Assembly: GCA_000634215.1 (NCBI GenBank)
Contig: JFLX01000001.1
Location: forward strand, 310,001-374,000
DNA length: 64,000 bases
Direction: 5' to 3'
Source of the DNA: Prochlorococcus sp. scB243_495L20
Lineage (GTDB): Bacteria > Cyanobacteriota > Cyanobacteriia > PCC-6307 > Cyanobiaceae
The translations under genes and the position numbers were made by a program. Shown here piece after piece: positions 48,283-57,754 of this stretch. The number at the start of each line of letters is the position of its first letter. Within the stretch, counting starts at the first letter, position 1. The notes under the pieces are model-generated. The model saw nothing but the letters and a program-made list of their open reading frames with translations. It was not told the DNA's origin and ran no database searches.

Positions 48283-49497
48283 TTATTTTTTAAATTTATA
48301 GTTTATTTTTTCTGTAATGCTATTTTTGTTTTTAACAATCCACTTTTCAGGCTTTTCATGTTTAGGCCAAGTTTGAGAAAAATTTTTTAATAAATTTAAA
48401 GAAATTTCAATATTTTTATCATTTGTAAGTTCTCTAAATTCAACTATTACTTTAATTTTATTTCCCCATAATTTGTTAGATACTTTCGAAATATTGAATT
48501 TATTAATTGGGATATTTTCTTTCATAATGAAATCATTTAATCTAGATTCAATTACTTCAGGAAAAACAACTTCTCCTCCTGAATTAAAGGCATTATCACT
48601 TCTTCCAACAAATTTTAAATAGTAAGAATTATTGATTTGCTTAATTTCACCTAAATCACTTGTTTGCCACCACCCATTTTTATTTTTGAAATTTTCAGTT
48701 TTTAAAGAATCTATTATTTCGATTCCAATTCTGGCTGATTTTATTTCGATTAATCCTTGTGCGTTAATTTTTATTTTTGTATCAGGTAGTATTTCTCCAA
48801 CATTTTTAAAACCCATTAAGAATTCTTTTGGTTTTAAACTCGTAACCATTGCTGCTGTTTCAGTTGAGCCGTAACAAGGTGCTAATTTTATTTTTTCTTT
48901 TATACATTGTTCTGTAGTTTCGTCTGAAATTGAAGCTCCACCTACCCAAATTAGATCAAAAATTTTTAGCCAACTAATTCCATCTTTTTGAGCTAAAAGT
49001 CTTTGTAATTGGGTAGGTACTAATGACGTAATCAAGTGTTTTTTGTTTTTTTTTAATTTAATTGTGAAAAGTAAAAGTTCTCGAGTTTTTTTTATCAAAT
49101 TCGGAGAAATATTAATACAATCACATCCCCAAGTTTGACTTCTAAAAATTGGCATTAATCCACTTATATGGTTCAGGGGTAAAGTATTTAAAATTACGCA
49201 GTTTTGTAATTCAAATCCTTGCTCTATTAGCCATTGACCTGATGTAGTTGCAGATAATTTAAGATTATTTAAATGGTGAAAACATTGTCTCGGTTTTCCA
49301 GAACTCCCACTACTATTTAAGATAATTGCTGGCCCATTTTCAGTAATTGAATCTAATACATCTTTGTCTTCATAAAATTTGTTTTTTACATAAATAATTT
49401 TATTCTCTCTAATTTTTTCAATAATTTTTTCTACAGATTGAGTTTCGTTATTTTCAACTTCAATAGTATGAATTTTATTTTTCATAGTTGATCCCAT
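48283..49497 (-). CDS. menE: O-succinylbenzoate-CoA ligase
   Basis: A 404-residue AMP-binding enzyme of phylloquinone synthesis. The P-loop-like ILNSSGSSGKPRQCFHH carries ATP-binding residues, and LAPCYGSTETAAMV and WWQTSDLGEI the acyl-adenylate motifs. Start choice is open: ATG 49497 overlaps the menC end by 16 bases, and an ATG four codons later (49485) is also possible. The sequence is shorter and more divergent than E. coli MenE, as in other picocyanobacteria. Confidence 0.85.
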   Translation of the reverse strand: MGSTMKNKIHTIEVENNETQSVEKIIEKIRENKIIYVKNKFYEDKDVLDSITENGPAIILNSSGSSGKPRQCFHHLNNLKLSATTSGQWLIEQGFELQNCVILNTLPLNHISGLMPIFRSQTWGCDCINISPNLIKKTRELLLFTIKLKKNKKHLITSLVPTQLQRLLAQKDGISWLKIFDLIWVGGASISDETTEQCIKEKIKLAPCYGSTETAAMVTSLKPKEFLMGFKNVGEILPDTKIKINAQGLIEIKSARIGIEIIDSLKTENFKNKNGWWQTSDLGEIKQINNSYYLKFVGRSDNAFNSGGEVVFPEVIESRLNDFIMKENIPINKFNISKVSNKLWGNKIKVIVEFRELTNDKNIEISLNLLKNFSQTWPKHEKPEKWIVKNKNSITEKINYKFKK

Positions 49498-50447
49498 ATC
49501 TTTTTTGCTTCATTTAAAAATAGAAACGAATTAGGGATTTTATTCATTGCTAAACCAGGAACTTTTGGCGTTGGTCCTTGTAATTGTAGAGAAGATAAAT
49601 GATGGAGCCATCTCATTCCTATTCCAGTTTCAAATGAGGTACTTATAGATATTAAAGCTTTTTTATTTTCTAATTCTCTTAAAAGGTTAACTGGATTATT
49701 TTCTTGAGAAGGCCTTCTAATTTGCCAACCCTTCCACTCATCAATCAAAGTTGGAAATTTTAAAAGTGATTCGTCTAAAGCTATTGGAATTTTTTTGTTT
49801 AGTTCTGTCAGTCCATCAATATCATCAACACAAAGAGGTTGTTCTAACCAATCTATATTTTTATTATCTTTCAAAATATCAGCCCATCTATTAGCTATGT
49901 CTCTTCCCCAAGAACCATTAGCATCTATTCTTAACTTAATATTATTACCTATTTTGCTTAAAATTTCTTCTAATTTTGCTTCTTCCTCATGGTTATTTTT
50001 TAGTGCTACTTTCCATTTTAAGGTTAATGATTTTCCATTATCAAAATGTCTTTTTTTAATATCATTTAGATCTGAAACTACATTTTCATGATTTAACAAT
50101 ATGGCTGTTTTACCAATTTCATCAAAGTAGTAGTTTTCTTTAAAAATTATTTTTCCATTGATCTCAGCTAATGCAGAATTTATTGCAGATTGAATGCATG
50201 GGTGAAAAATATTTTTTTGCTCAGATAAATTAAATTCCTCTATATACTCAGGGATCATATCTAGTTGTTTCGCACACTTTTTTAAGTCTTTTTTATCAAG
50301 AGGTGAAACTTCTCCAAACCCTATTTTTTTATCATCACTTATTATTTTAATTATCCAACCCGATTTTGTATGGTAATTGGTTCTAGAATTTTCTACTTTG
50401 GCCGATAACTTAAAGCTATAAGATTTTTTTTGAAATATTAAGTTCAT
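49482..50447 (-). CDS. menC: o-Succinylbenzoate synthase
   Basis: A 321-residue enolase-superfamily enzyme that dehydrates SHCHC to o-succinylbenzoate. The KxK catalytic pair is in TLKWKVAL, metal ligands lie in LRIDANGSWGR, DWLEQPL and IALDESLL, and the lysine of the other face near RPSQENN is less clear. It overlaps menA by 4 bases upstream (ATGA-type) and menE downstream, giving an operon menA-menC-menE. Confidence 0.9.
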   Translation of the reverse strand: MNLIFQKKSYSFKLSAKVENSRTNYHTKSGWIIKIISDDKKIGFGEVSPLDKKDLKKCAKQLDMIPEYIEEFNLSEQKNIFHPCIQSAINSALAEINGKIIFKENYYFDEIGKTAILLNHENVVSDLNDIKKRHFDNGKSLTLKWKVALKNNHEEEAKLEEILSKIGNNIKLRIDANGSWGRDIANRWADILKDNKNIDWLEQPLCVDDIDGLTELNKKIPIALDESLLKFPTLIDEWKGWQIRRPSQENNPVNLLRELENKKALISISTSFETGIGMRWLHHLSSLQLQGPTPKVPGLAMNKIPNSFLFLNEAKKIWDQL

Positions 50448-51361
50448 TTATTTAGCAAGTAATTAAATATTAATCCTGTGATTAAACCAATTCCATTAAG
50501 AGTTTGAAATTTTATTGCGACGAATTTGCAATTTTTTATTGCAGAAGGTTTTGCATACGAAGATTTTAATAAATTTATAAGTCTTATTGCTTGAGGTAAA
50601 CTAAGCAAATAAAGGATGCAAAACACTGGAATAAATCCATAAACTATTATCAAAAGTTGAAAAATATATATTGTAAAAATTATCCAAGGCACAAATTGAG
50701 AACCTTTTTTTGCCCCTAAGCGAACTAAAGGTGAATTTTTCCCATGCTTTTTATCTTCAGAAATTTGATGAAAATGAGAACAAAATAATACAAGAGTTGT
50801 TGCTAAGGAAGGTCCTGAACCAAGCAATAAAGAAACTTTCCAGGGAATATCTTCGAAGTAAATATTAGACGGATTTAACGCAATTAAGACTGCAGAGTAC
50901 GCAAAAGGTCCAAATGCAAGCCAGCATAATGGTTCTCCTAAACCTTGATAGCCAAATCTAAAAGGAGGACCTTGATATAAATATCCTAAGAAGCAGCAAG
51001 CTGCCACCAAAATTAAAATGTTCATACTTGTTGATAATGAAATAATTGAAATTATTAATAAACCAACAACTAAAGATGTATATGCAATAAATGAAATTAT
51101 TTTTTTATTTTTTACAAGATTTACAATTGAATGAAATTTAAATTCATCGATTCCTGTTTCTGCGTCGAATAAATCATTAGTTAGATTTTCCCAAAGTAAT
51201 ATCAAAATTGCAGCTAACGTAAATGCTATCAAATTATAAATTTTTACCTTTTCGTATTGATTGAGTAAATAAGCCCCTGCTATAAAAACTGGAAGTATGG
51301 CAACAGAATAAAGAGGCCATTTTATTGCTTGCTTCCATAATTTTTTTTTATCTTCGTCCAT
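50444..51361 (-). CDS. menA: 1,4-Dihydroxy-2-naphthoate phytyltransferase
   Basis: A 305-residue UbiA-type prenyltransferase with about eight to nine membrane helices. The first Asp-rich motif NLTNDLFDAETGID (about 61-74) binds the prenyl diphosphate through magnesium. It attaches the phytyl tail to DHNA in phylloquinone synthesis. It heads the minus-strand menA-C-E run and is divergent from menF across 101 bases. Confidence 0.92.
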   Translation of the reverse strand: MDEDKKKLWKQAIKWPLYSVAILPVFIAGAYLLNQYEKVKIYNLIAFTLAAILILLWENLTNDLFDAETGIDEFKFHSIVNLVKNKKIISFIAYTSLVVGLLIISIISLSTSMNILILVAACCFLGYLYQGPPFRFGYQGLGEPLCWLAFGPFAYSAVLIALNPSNIYFEDIPWKVSLLLGSGPSLATTLVLFCSHFHQISEDKKHGKNSPLVRLGAKKGSQFVPWIIFTIYIFQLLIIVYGFIPVFCILYLLSLPQAIRLINLLKSSYAKPSAIKNCKFVAIKFQTLNGIGLITGLIFNYLLNK

Positions 51362-51462
51362 TTTTAATTAACACATAAAATTAGATAATTATTTAATGTA
51401 GTTTATAAATTGAGTTACATTTTTTACTTTATTGCATGATTTTTAGTTATTTTCAATAAGTA

Positions 51463-52875
51463 ATGAAAAATGATTCAAATTTAACAGATTTTTTAAAAGA
51501 TGTATTTTCCTCTTTCGATAAGAAAGTTGAAAATTCTGGATTAGTAAGTATTTGTGTTGAAATTCCTTGTATTGATTTATTTCAAGTTTATGAATTGTTA
51601 ATAAATAAATATCCATTCTCTTCGTTTTGGGAGGAATCTGATGGCATTTCATATATAGCTTTCGAGAAGTGTAAATATGTTACTTTGGATGGTCCAAAAA
51701 GATTTGAGGTAGCAAAAGAGTTTAATTCTGAGAATTTTAAAAATTTAATTAACTTAACTAATGAATCCCATAATTATGCACTTTCAAAAATAATTTATTT
51801 ATTTTCTTTCTCTGAAAATTTGAATAATAAGAATTTACCTTCAGATATCCCTAGTTTGGAAGCCATCTTGCCAAAAATATTAATTACTAAAAGTTATAAG
51901 AATTGCTGGTTAAGAATCAATGGTCATGTTGAAGGTAAATCATCATTAAGAACATTAATTGAAGAAATATGGACAATTAGAAATCAAGTTATTAATTCTG
52001 GCTCAGAATTAATAAAATCATCTGACTTAAAAACTAGTTTTGATTACCCTTTTATTGATGATTTCTCGCGCTCCTTAGAAACTTCTAAAACAAATATGAA
52101 AAAAGTAGTAAATAGAGGAATTCAATTAGTGGAGAAGGGTATTCTCGAAAAGATAGTTTTAGCGAATAGAATAAAAATAAAACTTAAAAGTAAATTAGAT
52201 TTAGTAGAAATTTTAAAAAGATTTAAAAAGAAGCAACCAAATACATGTAGATACGTTTGGAAAAGGAATAGTAAGGATATTTTGTTTGGAGCATCTCCAG
52301 AAAAATTGTTTTCTTTTACTAAACCTAATTTAACTTTAGAGGCTCTTGCTGGAACTATCTCAACTAATTCAAATTTAAAGGAACTCCTAAAAAGTACTAA
52401 AGATTTAAAGGAGCATAATTATGTAATACAGTATTTGATTAAAACTTTAGAAGTTTCAAAAATACCCAACTTTAAAAAAAGTGATATCAAAGTAAATTCA
52501 TTTGGAGATATTTCTCATTTGCAAACACTTATTTTCTCCAAAGTTGAAAATATTTGTCCTTTTGAATTGCTTAAAAACCTACATCCATCTCCTGCCGTTT
52601 GTGGATACCCAAAAAATACAGCATTGGATTGGATAAACACTCTTGAGTCTTTTCCTAGAGGAAATTATGCTTCCCCTATGGGTTGGGTTGATTCATCAGG
52701 CAATGCTTCATTTCTTTTAGCAATTAGAGGCGCAAGATGTATTGAAGAAAATATTGAATTTACTGCAGGTTCAGGTATAGTTTCAGGCTCCATTTTAGAG
52801 AAAGAAATAGATGAGATTAAATTAAAATTTGAATCTATAGTAAAACAGATATTTTGCGCTAAAAATCCTAGATAA
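51463..52875 (+). CDS. menF: Isochorismate synthase
   Basis: A 470-residue chorismate-utilising enzyme. The C-terminal catalytic domain has [56 protein letters not shown] and [20 protein letters not shown], typical of MenF/EntC/PchA. It makes isochorismate for phylloquinone. The N-terminal 180 residues are poorly conserved. The 3' end overlaps gshB by 8 bases. Confidence 0.93.
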   Translation: MKNDSNLTDFLKDVFSSFDKKVENSGLVSICVEIPCIDLFQVYELLINKYPFSSFWEESDGISYIAFEKCKYVTLDGPKRFEVAKEFNSENFKNLINLTNESHNYALSKIIYLFSFSENLNNKNLPSDIPSLEAILPKILITKSYKNCWLRINGHVEGKSSLRTLIEEIWTIRNQVINSGSELIKSSDLKTSFDYPFIDDFSRSLETSKTNMKKVVNRGIQLVEKGILEKIVLANRIKIKLKSKLDLVEILKRFKKKQPNTCRYVWKRNSKDILFGASPEKLFSFTKPNLTLEALAGTISTNSNLKELLKSTKDLKEHNYVIQYLIKTLEVSKIPNFKKSDIKVNSFGDISHLQTLIFSKVENICPFELLKNLHPSPAVCGYPKNTALDWINTLESFPRGNYASPMGWVDSSGNASFLLAIRGARCIEENIEFTAGSGIVSGSILEKEIDEIKLKFESIVKQIFCAKNPR

Positions 52876-53791
52876 TTTCTACTAATTTTTCAATAACTTC
52901 CGCTGAAACATTTTTATTGGATAAATTTTCTATTTCTCTTAAGCCTGTTGGACTGGTTACATTAATCTCGCTAAGCATTCCATTTATTACATCAATACCT
53001 ACAAAAAATAAACCCTCATCTTTGAAGTGTTGAGATAATTCTGAGCAGATACTTTTTTCTTTTTCTGTTAATAATGTGGGTTCAGCCTTGCCTCCCATCG
53101 CTAAATTACTCCTAAAATCGCCTCCTTGAGGAATCCTATTTATTGATCCAATTGCTTCTCCGTTTACGATAATTATTCTTTTATCACCCTCTATGACTTC
53201 AGGAATAAATTTTTGCATCATAACGGGTAATTGTTCTTGAGAAGTTATTAATTCAATGATTGATTTAATTCCTGGAGAATTTTTATTTATCCTTATAACA
53301 CCTTGACCACCTTTTCCTCCAAGAGGTTTTATCACTACTTCATTATTTATATTTGCAAAATTAATAAGATCTTTTACCTTACTCGCAACTATTGTAGGTG
53401 CCATTAAGTGGCTGTATCTTAAAGCACCTAGCTTTTCATTCCACGCTCTTAACGATGAGGGTTTGTTAATTACTTTTACTCCTTTTCTTTCGGCAACTTC
53501 TAAAAGATGGGTTGCATATAAATAAGCCTCATTTACAGGAGGATCTTTTCTCATCCAAATGCAATTAAATTCGGCTAGAGGTATGCAATCATTCTCTTTG
53601 AAAGAAATCCACGGAATTACTTCAACTTTTACGGAAGATGCCCATACTTCATCACCTCTAGCTTCCAGATCTTGAGGAGTACAACTCCAGATTTCAATAT
53701 TTTTTTTTGATGATGCTTGCATTAAAGCAGCAGTTGAATCTTTTAAGGGATTTATATTTTTAATTGGATCTATTACGAATAGAAATTTCAT
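52868..53791 (-). CDS. gshB: Glutathione synthetase
   Basis: A 307-residue ATP-grasp enzyme that adds glycine to gamma-glutamylcysteine. [16 protein letters not shown] is the N-terminal signature, [22 protein letters not shown] and [16 protein letters not shown] the substrate and ATP sites, and [13 protein letters not shown] the metal site. It follows grxC on the same strand after 5 bases, which makes sense because glutaredoxin uses glutathione. Confidence 0.96.
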   Translation of the reverse strand: MKFLFVIDPIKNINPLKDSTAALMQASSKKNIEIWSCTPQDLEARGDEVWASSVKVEVIPWISFKENDCIPLAEFNCIWMRKDPPVNEAYLYATHLLEVAERKGVKVINKPSSLRAWNEKLGALRYSHLMAPTIVASKVKDLINFANINNEVVIKPLGGKGGQGVIRINKNSPGIKSIIELITSQEQLPVMMQKFIPEVIEGDKRIIIVNGEAIGSINRIPQGGDFRSNLAMGGKAEPTLLTEKEKSICSELSQHFKDEGLFFVGIDVINGMLSEINVTSPTGLREIENLSNKNVSAEVIEKLVEII

Positions 53792-53796
53792 AAGAT

Positions 53797-54051
53797 CTAG
53801 TTTAATAATGCTTCTAATTTATTTTCATTTTCTAATGCGTAGAGATCATCGCAGCCTCCGATACCCTCATTATCTATAAATATTTGTGGTAATGTTCTTC
53901 TACCATCAGCTCTTTCAATCATTAATGCTCTGGCATCTTCGTCGCCATCTATTTTATATTCTGTAAAATTTACATTTTTTTTCTTGAGTAGTGATTTTGC
54001 TCGAATACAGAATGGGCAATATTGCCAAGTATAAATTTCAACTTTGGACAT
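53797..54051 (-). CDS. grxC: Glutaredoxin, dithiol type (GrxC)
   Basis: An 84-residue glutaredoxin with active site CPFC (residues 12-15), the cis-proline in TLPQIFI and the GGCDDLYAL glutathione-binding end. It reduces disulfides using glutathione. It is the first gene of the grxC-gshB pair and is divergent from prfB. Confidence 0.95.
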   Translation of the reverse strand: MSKVEIYTWQYCPFCIRAKSLLKKKNVNFTEYKIDGDEDARALMIERADGRRTLPQIFIDNEGIGGCDDLYALENENKLEALLN

Positions 54052-54127
54052 TTTTCTAAAATAATACTTAGTTTATACTATTAAACAAAAGTGCTTGTTA
54101 GATTATAAATAACGATTAAATTCTATT

Positions 54128-55250
54128 TTGATAGATATTACAGATTTCAAAAAAGATCTTTCGGAACTAACAGAGCGCCTGGGTAATGCTCAGGATTGCC
54201 TTTGACGTTCCAAGATTAAAAGCGAAAAGGAAAGAGCTAGAGCAAATTTCTGCTCAGCCTGAATTTTGGGAAAATCAAGAAAAAGCTAAAAAGCAAATGC
54301 TAATCCTTGATGATGTCAAAGCACAACTAGAATTGTTAGATAAATGGAAAACTTTTATTTCTGATGCTAATGCCTCTCTTGAGCTTTATTCTCTAGAACC
54401 CGAAGAGGAATTGATTTTAGAATCGCAGCTGGGATTAAAGAAATTAAGAGAGAATTTGGATAAATGGGAATTTGAAAGATTGTTATGTGGTGAATACGAT
54501 AAGGAAGGAGCAGTAGTTTCTATTAACGCAGGTGCGGGTGGAACAGATGCGCAGGATTGGGTAGAGATATTATTAAGAATGTATTCAAGATGGGCCGATA
54601 ATAATCAAATGAGCCTTGTCATTAATGAATTATCTCAAGGAGAAGAAGCAGGTATTAAAAGTGTAACGTTCGAAATTGATGGAAAATATGCATATGGCTA
54701 TCTGCAATATGAAAAAGGAACTCATAGATTAGTAAGAATTTCTCCTTTCAATGCCAATTGCAAAAGACAAACCAGCTTTGCTGGCGTAGAGGTTATGCCA
54801 AAATTAGATGACAATATTTCACTTGATATACCTGAAAAAGATTTAGAAATTACAACAAGTAGATCCGGTGGAGCTGGAGGACAAAATGTTAATAAAGTAG
54901 AAACAGCAGTGAGAATTGTGCATTTGCCTTCAGGGATTTCAGTAAGATGTACTCAAGAAAGATCTCAATTACAAAATAAAGAAAAAGCTATGTTACTTTT
55001 AAAGTCTAAACTATTAGTGATTGCTAAAGAACAACGAGCTGCTGAAGTCGCTGATATTAAAGGTGATATTGTGGAAGCTGCATGGGGCAATCAAATAAGA
55101 AATTATGTTTTCCATCCCTATCAAATGGTAAAAGATCTCAGGACTATGCAGGAGACTAACGAGTTAGATAGTGTTTTAGATGGTGGACTTGAACCATTTA
55201 TTCATGAATTATTACGTATGAATATTTCTTCTAATGAATCTCTTGAATAA
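54128..55250 (+). CDS. prfB: Peptide chain release factor 2, expressed by programmed +1 frameshift
   Basis: RF2 reads UGA and UAA stops. The 0-frame starts at TTG 54128 and encodes 25 residues ([20 protein letters not shown], then AQDCL) before an in-frame TGA at 54203-54205. The sequence CTT-TGA-C at 54200-54206 is the classic prfB frameshift site, with an AGGA Shine-Dalgarno-like stretch (54192-54195) just upstream. After +1 shifting, the frame continues with [12 protein letters not shown] and includes the GGQ motif in [11 protein letters not shown] and the SPF motif in RISPFNA. An ATG at 54186 in the shifted frame is probably not used. It leads the operon with DUF3285, ybeY, dgkA and trpG. 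Confidence 0.93.
54192..54206 (+). promoter_or_regulatory. prfB programmed frameshift site
   Basis: AGGA (54192-54195), a 4-base spacer and CTTTGAC (54200-54206) make the +1 shift signal by which RF2 level controls its own synthesis: low RF2 lets ribosomes slip past the TGA. The spacing resembles that in E. coli but with a weaker Shine-Dalgarno. Confidence 0.9.
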
Positions 55251-55253
55251 CTA

Positions 55254-55436
55254 ATGGAAAATAAAAACGAAATTTTAGAAAAAAAAGTTTCTCCTCCAAG
55301 CTTTATAAAGCTTGCTATGAGAAATATGGTGAGGAAAGGCTCAAAAAGTATTTCTCATTTTTCAATAACCTTTCTAGTTTTAATTGGGATATTAATACTT
55401 GTGGCCACAATAGGTAAGCCCAATATTCCAGTTTAA
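55254..55436 (+). CDS. DUF3285 small membrane protein
   Basis: A 60-residue protein with a conserved motif PSFIKLAMRNMVRKGSKSISHF and one C-terminal membrane helix (about 38-54). This is the cyanobacterial DUF3285 pattern, of unknown function. It starts 3 bases after prfB and ends 6 bases before ybeY, a context often kept in cyanobacteria by my recollection. Confidence 0.85.
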   Translation: MENKNEILEKKVSPPSFIKLAMRNMVRKGSKSISHFSITFLVLIGILILVATIGKPNIPV

Positions 55437-55442
55437 GAATGT

Positions 55443-55982
55443 ATGAAAGAAAAAATTATTTCCGAAATAAATTTAGATTTGGTTTTTCAATGTAATGATT
55501 TCTCTCAATTTTCAAATAAGTTAATAGATACTAAAACTCATCTTATTTTTGAATCTATTTTTTGGGAGAAAGTTTTTTTATCTTGGATAAATACTATATC
55601 AAAAAAAGAGGATTATGAATTACCAAATTATATTTTTGAAAAAAAATCTTTTTCATTAGGCTTACAGATAATATCTAATCAAGAAATTGCTTCTTTGAAT
55701 AAGAAATGGATGCAAAAAAATGGTCCAACTGATGTTCTATCTTTTCCAATTATTTCTGATGAATCTCTAAATAATTTAGATCATATAGAGTTGGGAGATA
55801 TTTTTATATCATTAGAGATGGCACTTGAGCAATCTTATGAATATAAACATTCAATCTATAGAGAGATGATCTGGTTGGCTAGTCATGGATTTTTACATCT
55901 TTTGGGATGGGAACATAATAATGAGCATGATTTAGAAAATATGTTAAATTTCCAAGAATATTTAATTACTCGATTAGATTAA
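55443..55982 (+). CDS. ybeY: Endoribonuclease YbeY, rRNA maturation factor
   Basis: A 179-residue YbeY. The zinc motif is [18 protein letters not shown], with three histidines as in HxxxHxxGxxH, and PTDVLSFPI and ELGDIFIS precede it. YbeY acts in 16S rRNA 3'-end maturation and ribosome quality control. It has an N-terminal portion of about 60 residues longer than in E. coli. It is in the prfB operon. Confidence 0.93.
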   Translation: MKEKIISEINLDLVFQCNDFSQFSNKLIDTKTHLIFESIFWEKVFLSWINTISKKEDYELPNYIFEKKSFSLGLQIISNQEIASLNKKWMQKNGPTDVLSFPIISDESLNNLDHIELGDIFISLEMALEQSYEYKHSIYREMIWLASHGFLHLLGWEHNNEHDLENMLNFQEYLITRLD

Positions 55983-55988
55983 AAATCA

Positions 55989-56399
55989 ATGAAAAAAAAA
56001 ATAAACTATTTAGAAAATAGAAAAGAATCATACAAAACTTCTAGTAATTTATTTATAAGTTTTAAGTATGCTTTCAGTGGTATTAGTTATGTATTAAAAA
56101 CTTCAAGAAATTTTAAAATTCAATTAATTTTTGCAGTTACAAGTTTAATAATTGGTTTTTTACTCAAAATTAGTCTAAGTAATTATGTTATTTTGATTGC
56201 AACAATAATGTCTGTTTTAATATTAGAAATATTGAACACATCTATTGAATCAATCGTTGATTTAGTATTGAAAAAAGAATTTAGTATTTTGGCTAAAATT
56301 TCAAAAGATACTTCTGCAGGAGCAGTATTATTAGCTTCCATTAATTCTGTTATTATTGCTGTATATATCTTTGTTCCTAAAATAAAGTTGTTATTTTAA
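55989..56399 (+). CDS. dgkA: Diacylglycerol/undecaprenol kinase (DgkA)
   Basis: A 136-residue integral membrane kinase with three helices. NFKIQLIFAVTSLIIGFLL and ILEILNTSIESIVDLV (the metal-binding Glu motif) are typical, and DTSAGAVLLASI is the conserved third-helix motif. It phosphorylates diacylglycerol or undecaprenol; Gram-positive and cyanobacterial members prefer undecaprenol. A basic N-terminal tail precedes the first helix. It follows ybeY after 6 bases. Confidence 0.92.
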   Translation: MKKKINYLENRKESYKTSSNLFISFKYAFSGISYVLKTSRNFKIQLIFAVTSLIIGFLLKISLSNYVILIATIMSVLILEILNTSIESIVDLVLKKEFSILAKISKDTSAGAVLLASINSVIIAVYIFVPKIKLLF

Positions 56400-56411
56400 A
56401 TCCATATAAAT

Positions 56412-57008
56412 ATGTTTCTTGTTATTGATAATTACGATAGCTTTACTTATAACCTTGTTCAATATTTAGGAGAACTTTCAGTTGAGCATGAAATAACTAA
56501 AGAATTAATAGTTAAAAGAAATGATGAAATTACTCTAGAAGAAATTATCAAACTAAATCCTGGTGGAATTCTCTTATCTCCAGGTCCAGGTAATCCAGAT
56601 CAATCTGGAATTTGTCTGCCAATTCTAAAAAAATTATCTAAAAATATTCCGACCTTGGGAGTTTGTTTAGGTCATCAAGCTTTGGCCCAAGCTTTTGGAG
56701 GTAAGGTTATAGTTGGGAAAGAACTTATGCATGGTAAGACATCCAAAATATTTCATAATCAAAAAGGATTGTTTAAAGATATCGAGACTCCATTTGTGGC
56801 TACTAGATATCATAGTCTTATAGTTGATTCAAATTCTTTACCATCTTGTTTCGACATAACTGCGACTTTAGAAGACTCAACAATTATGGCTATCTCTCAT
56901 AAAGAATATAAACATTTACATGGGGTACAGTTCCATCCTGAAAGTGTGTTGACGCAATTTGGTCATAAATTAATTAGTAATTTTCTAAAAATGGCTGAAC
57001 AAAAGTAA
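56412..57008 (+). CDS. trpG: Anthranilate / aminodeoxychorismate synthase glutamine amidotransferase
   Basis: A 198-residue class I glutamine amidotransferase. The nucleophile cysteine lies in GVCLGHQALAQAFGG, and His-Glu in HGVQFHPESVL complete the triad. DNYDSFTYNLVQYLGE is the standard start and LLSPGPGNPDQSG the oxyanion loop. It provides ammonia for tryptophan synthesis and may also serve folate synthesis (PabA), as one protein often does both. It ends the prfB operon. Confidence 0.93.
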   Translation: MFLVIDNYDSFTYNLVQYLGELSVEHEITKELIVKRNDEITLEEIIKLNPGGILLSPGPGNPDQSGICLPILKKLSKNIPTLGVCLGHQALAQAFGGKVIVGKELMHGKTSKIFHNQKGLFKDIETPFVATRYHSLIVDSNSLPSCFDITATLEDSTIMAISHKEYKHLHGVQFHPESVLTQFGHKLISNFLKMAEQK

Positions 57009-57028
57009 AATAAAAAAAAATTAATATT

Positions 57029-57754
57029 ATGATTTCTCAAATTAAAAACTTTTTATTTTTGATATTAGTTAGCTCTTTTTTACCTACCTCATTATTGGCA
57101 AGGAACTTATGGATAAAAAGTTTGGGACATAGTAGTTTTTTAATTACTAGTGCAGATAAATCTATTCTTATAAATCCTTTTAAAGCAATAGGTTGTGCAA
57201 GTAATTTAAAGGAGCCAAAAGAATTCAACGTAGATTTTATTTTGGCTAGTTCTAGGCTTCCAGATGAAGGATATAATCCTAATGATCAATTAATGTTCGT
57301 TGACCCAGGAATCTATCAATTTGAGGATATTTTATTAAATGGAATTTCTGTACCACATGACAGAGTAGATGGAAGAAGATTTGGGATGGCAACTGTTTGG
57401 AGTTGGGAGCAGAATGATCTTAAAATTGTTCATATGGGAGGAGCTGCTGGTGATATTGATATAAACAGTGAAATTATTTTGTCTAGTGCAGATATATTGT
57501 TTATTTCAATTGGAGGAGGAATAAAATCTTACAATGGTAAAGAAGCTTCAAAAGTAGTTAAGCTTCTAAAACCTAAAGTAGTTATTCCTGTTCACTTTGA
57601 ACGCGGTAAAAAAACTAATAAAGAATGTGATTTCTCAAATGCTGATTTATTTATCGAAAATATGAAAGATTTTAAAGTAAAATATGTTGGAAAAGATTTT
57701 CAAATAAAACCTAAAAGAATCGATCAAAATACAATTTATATTTTCAGTAATTAA
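57029..57754 (+). CDS. Exported MBL-fold protein, UlaG/UPF0173-like, with altered metal motif
   Basis: A 241-residue protein with a signal peptide (about 1-24, predicted cut after SLLA) and a metallo-beta-lactamase-like fold: LWIKSLGHSSFLIT is the first strand, ILINPF the second, and HMGGAAGDID and PKVVIPVHFERG the later ones. The HxHxDH motif that normally binds two metals is replaced by ASSRLPDEGYN at the expected place, so catalysis as a metallohydrolase is doubtful. Residual His residues remain at H37, in HMGG and in PVHF. It follows trpG after 20 bases and is convergent with hisC, which overlaps by 4 bases. Function unknown. Confidence 0.75.
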   Translation: MISQIKNFLFLILVSSFLPTSLLARNLWIKSLGHSSFLITSADKSILINPFKAIGCASNLKEPKEFNVDFILASSRLPDEGYNPNDQLMFVDPGIYQFEDILLNGISVPHDRVDGRRFGMATVWSWEQNDLKIVHMGGAAGDIDINSEIILSSADILFISIGGGIKSYNGKEASKVVKLLKPKVVIPVHFERGKKTNKECDFSNADLFIENMKDFKVKYVGKDFQIKPKRIDQNTIYIFSN

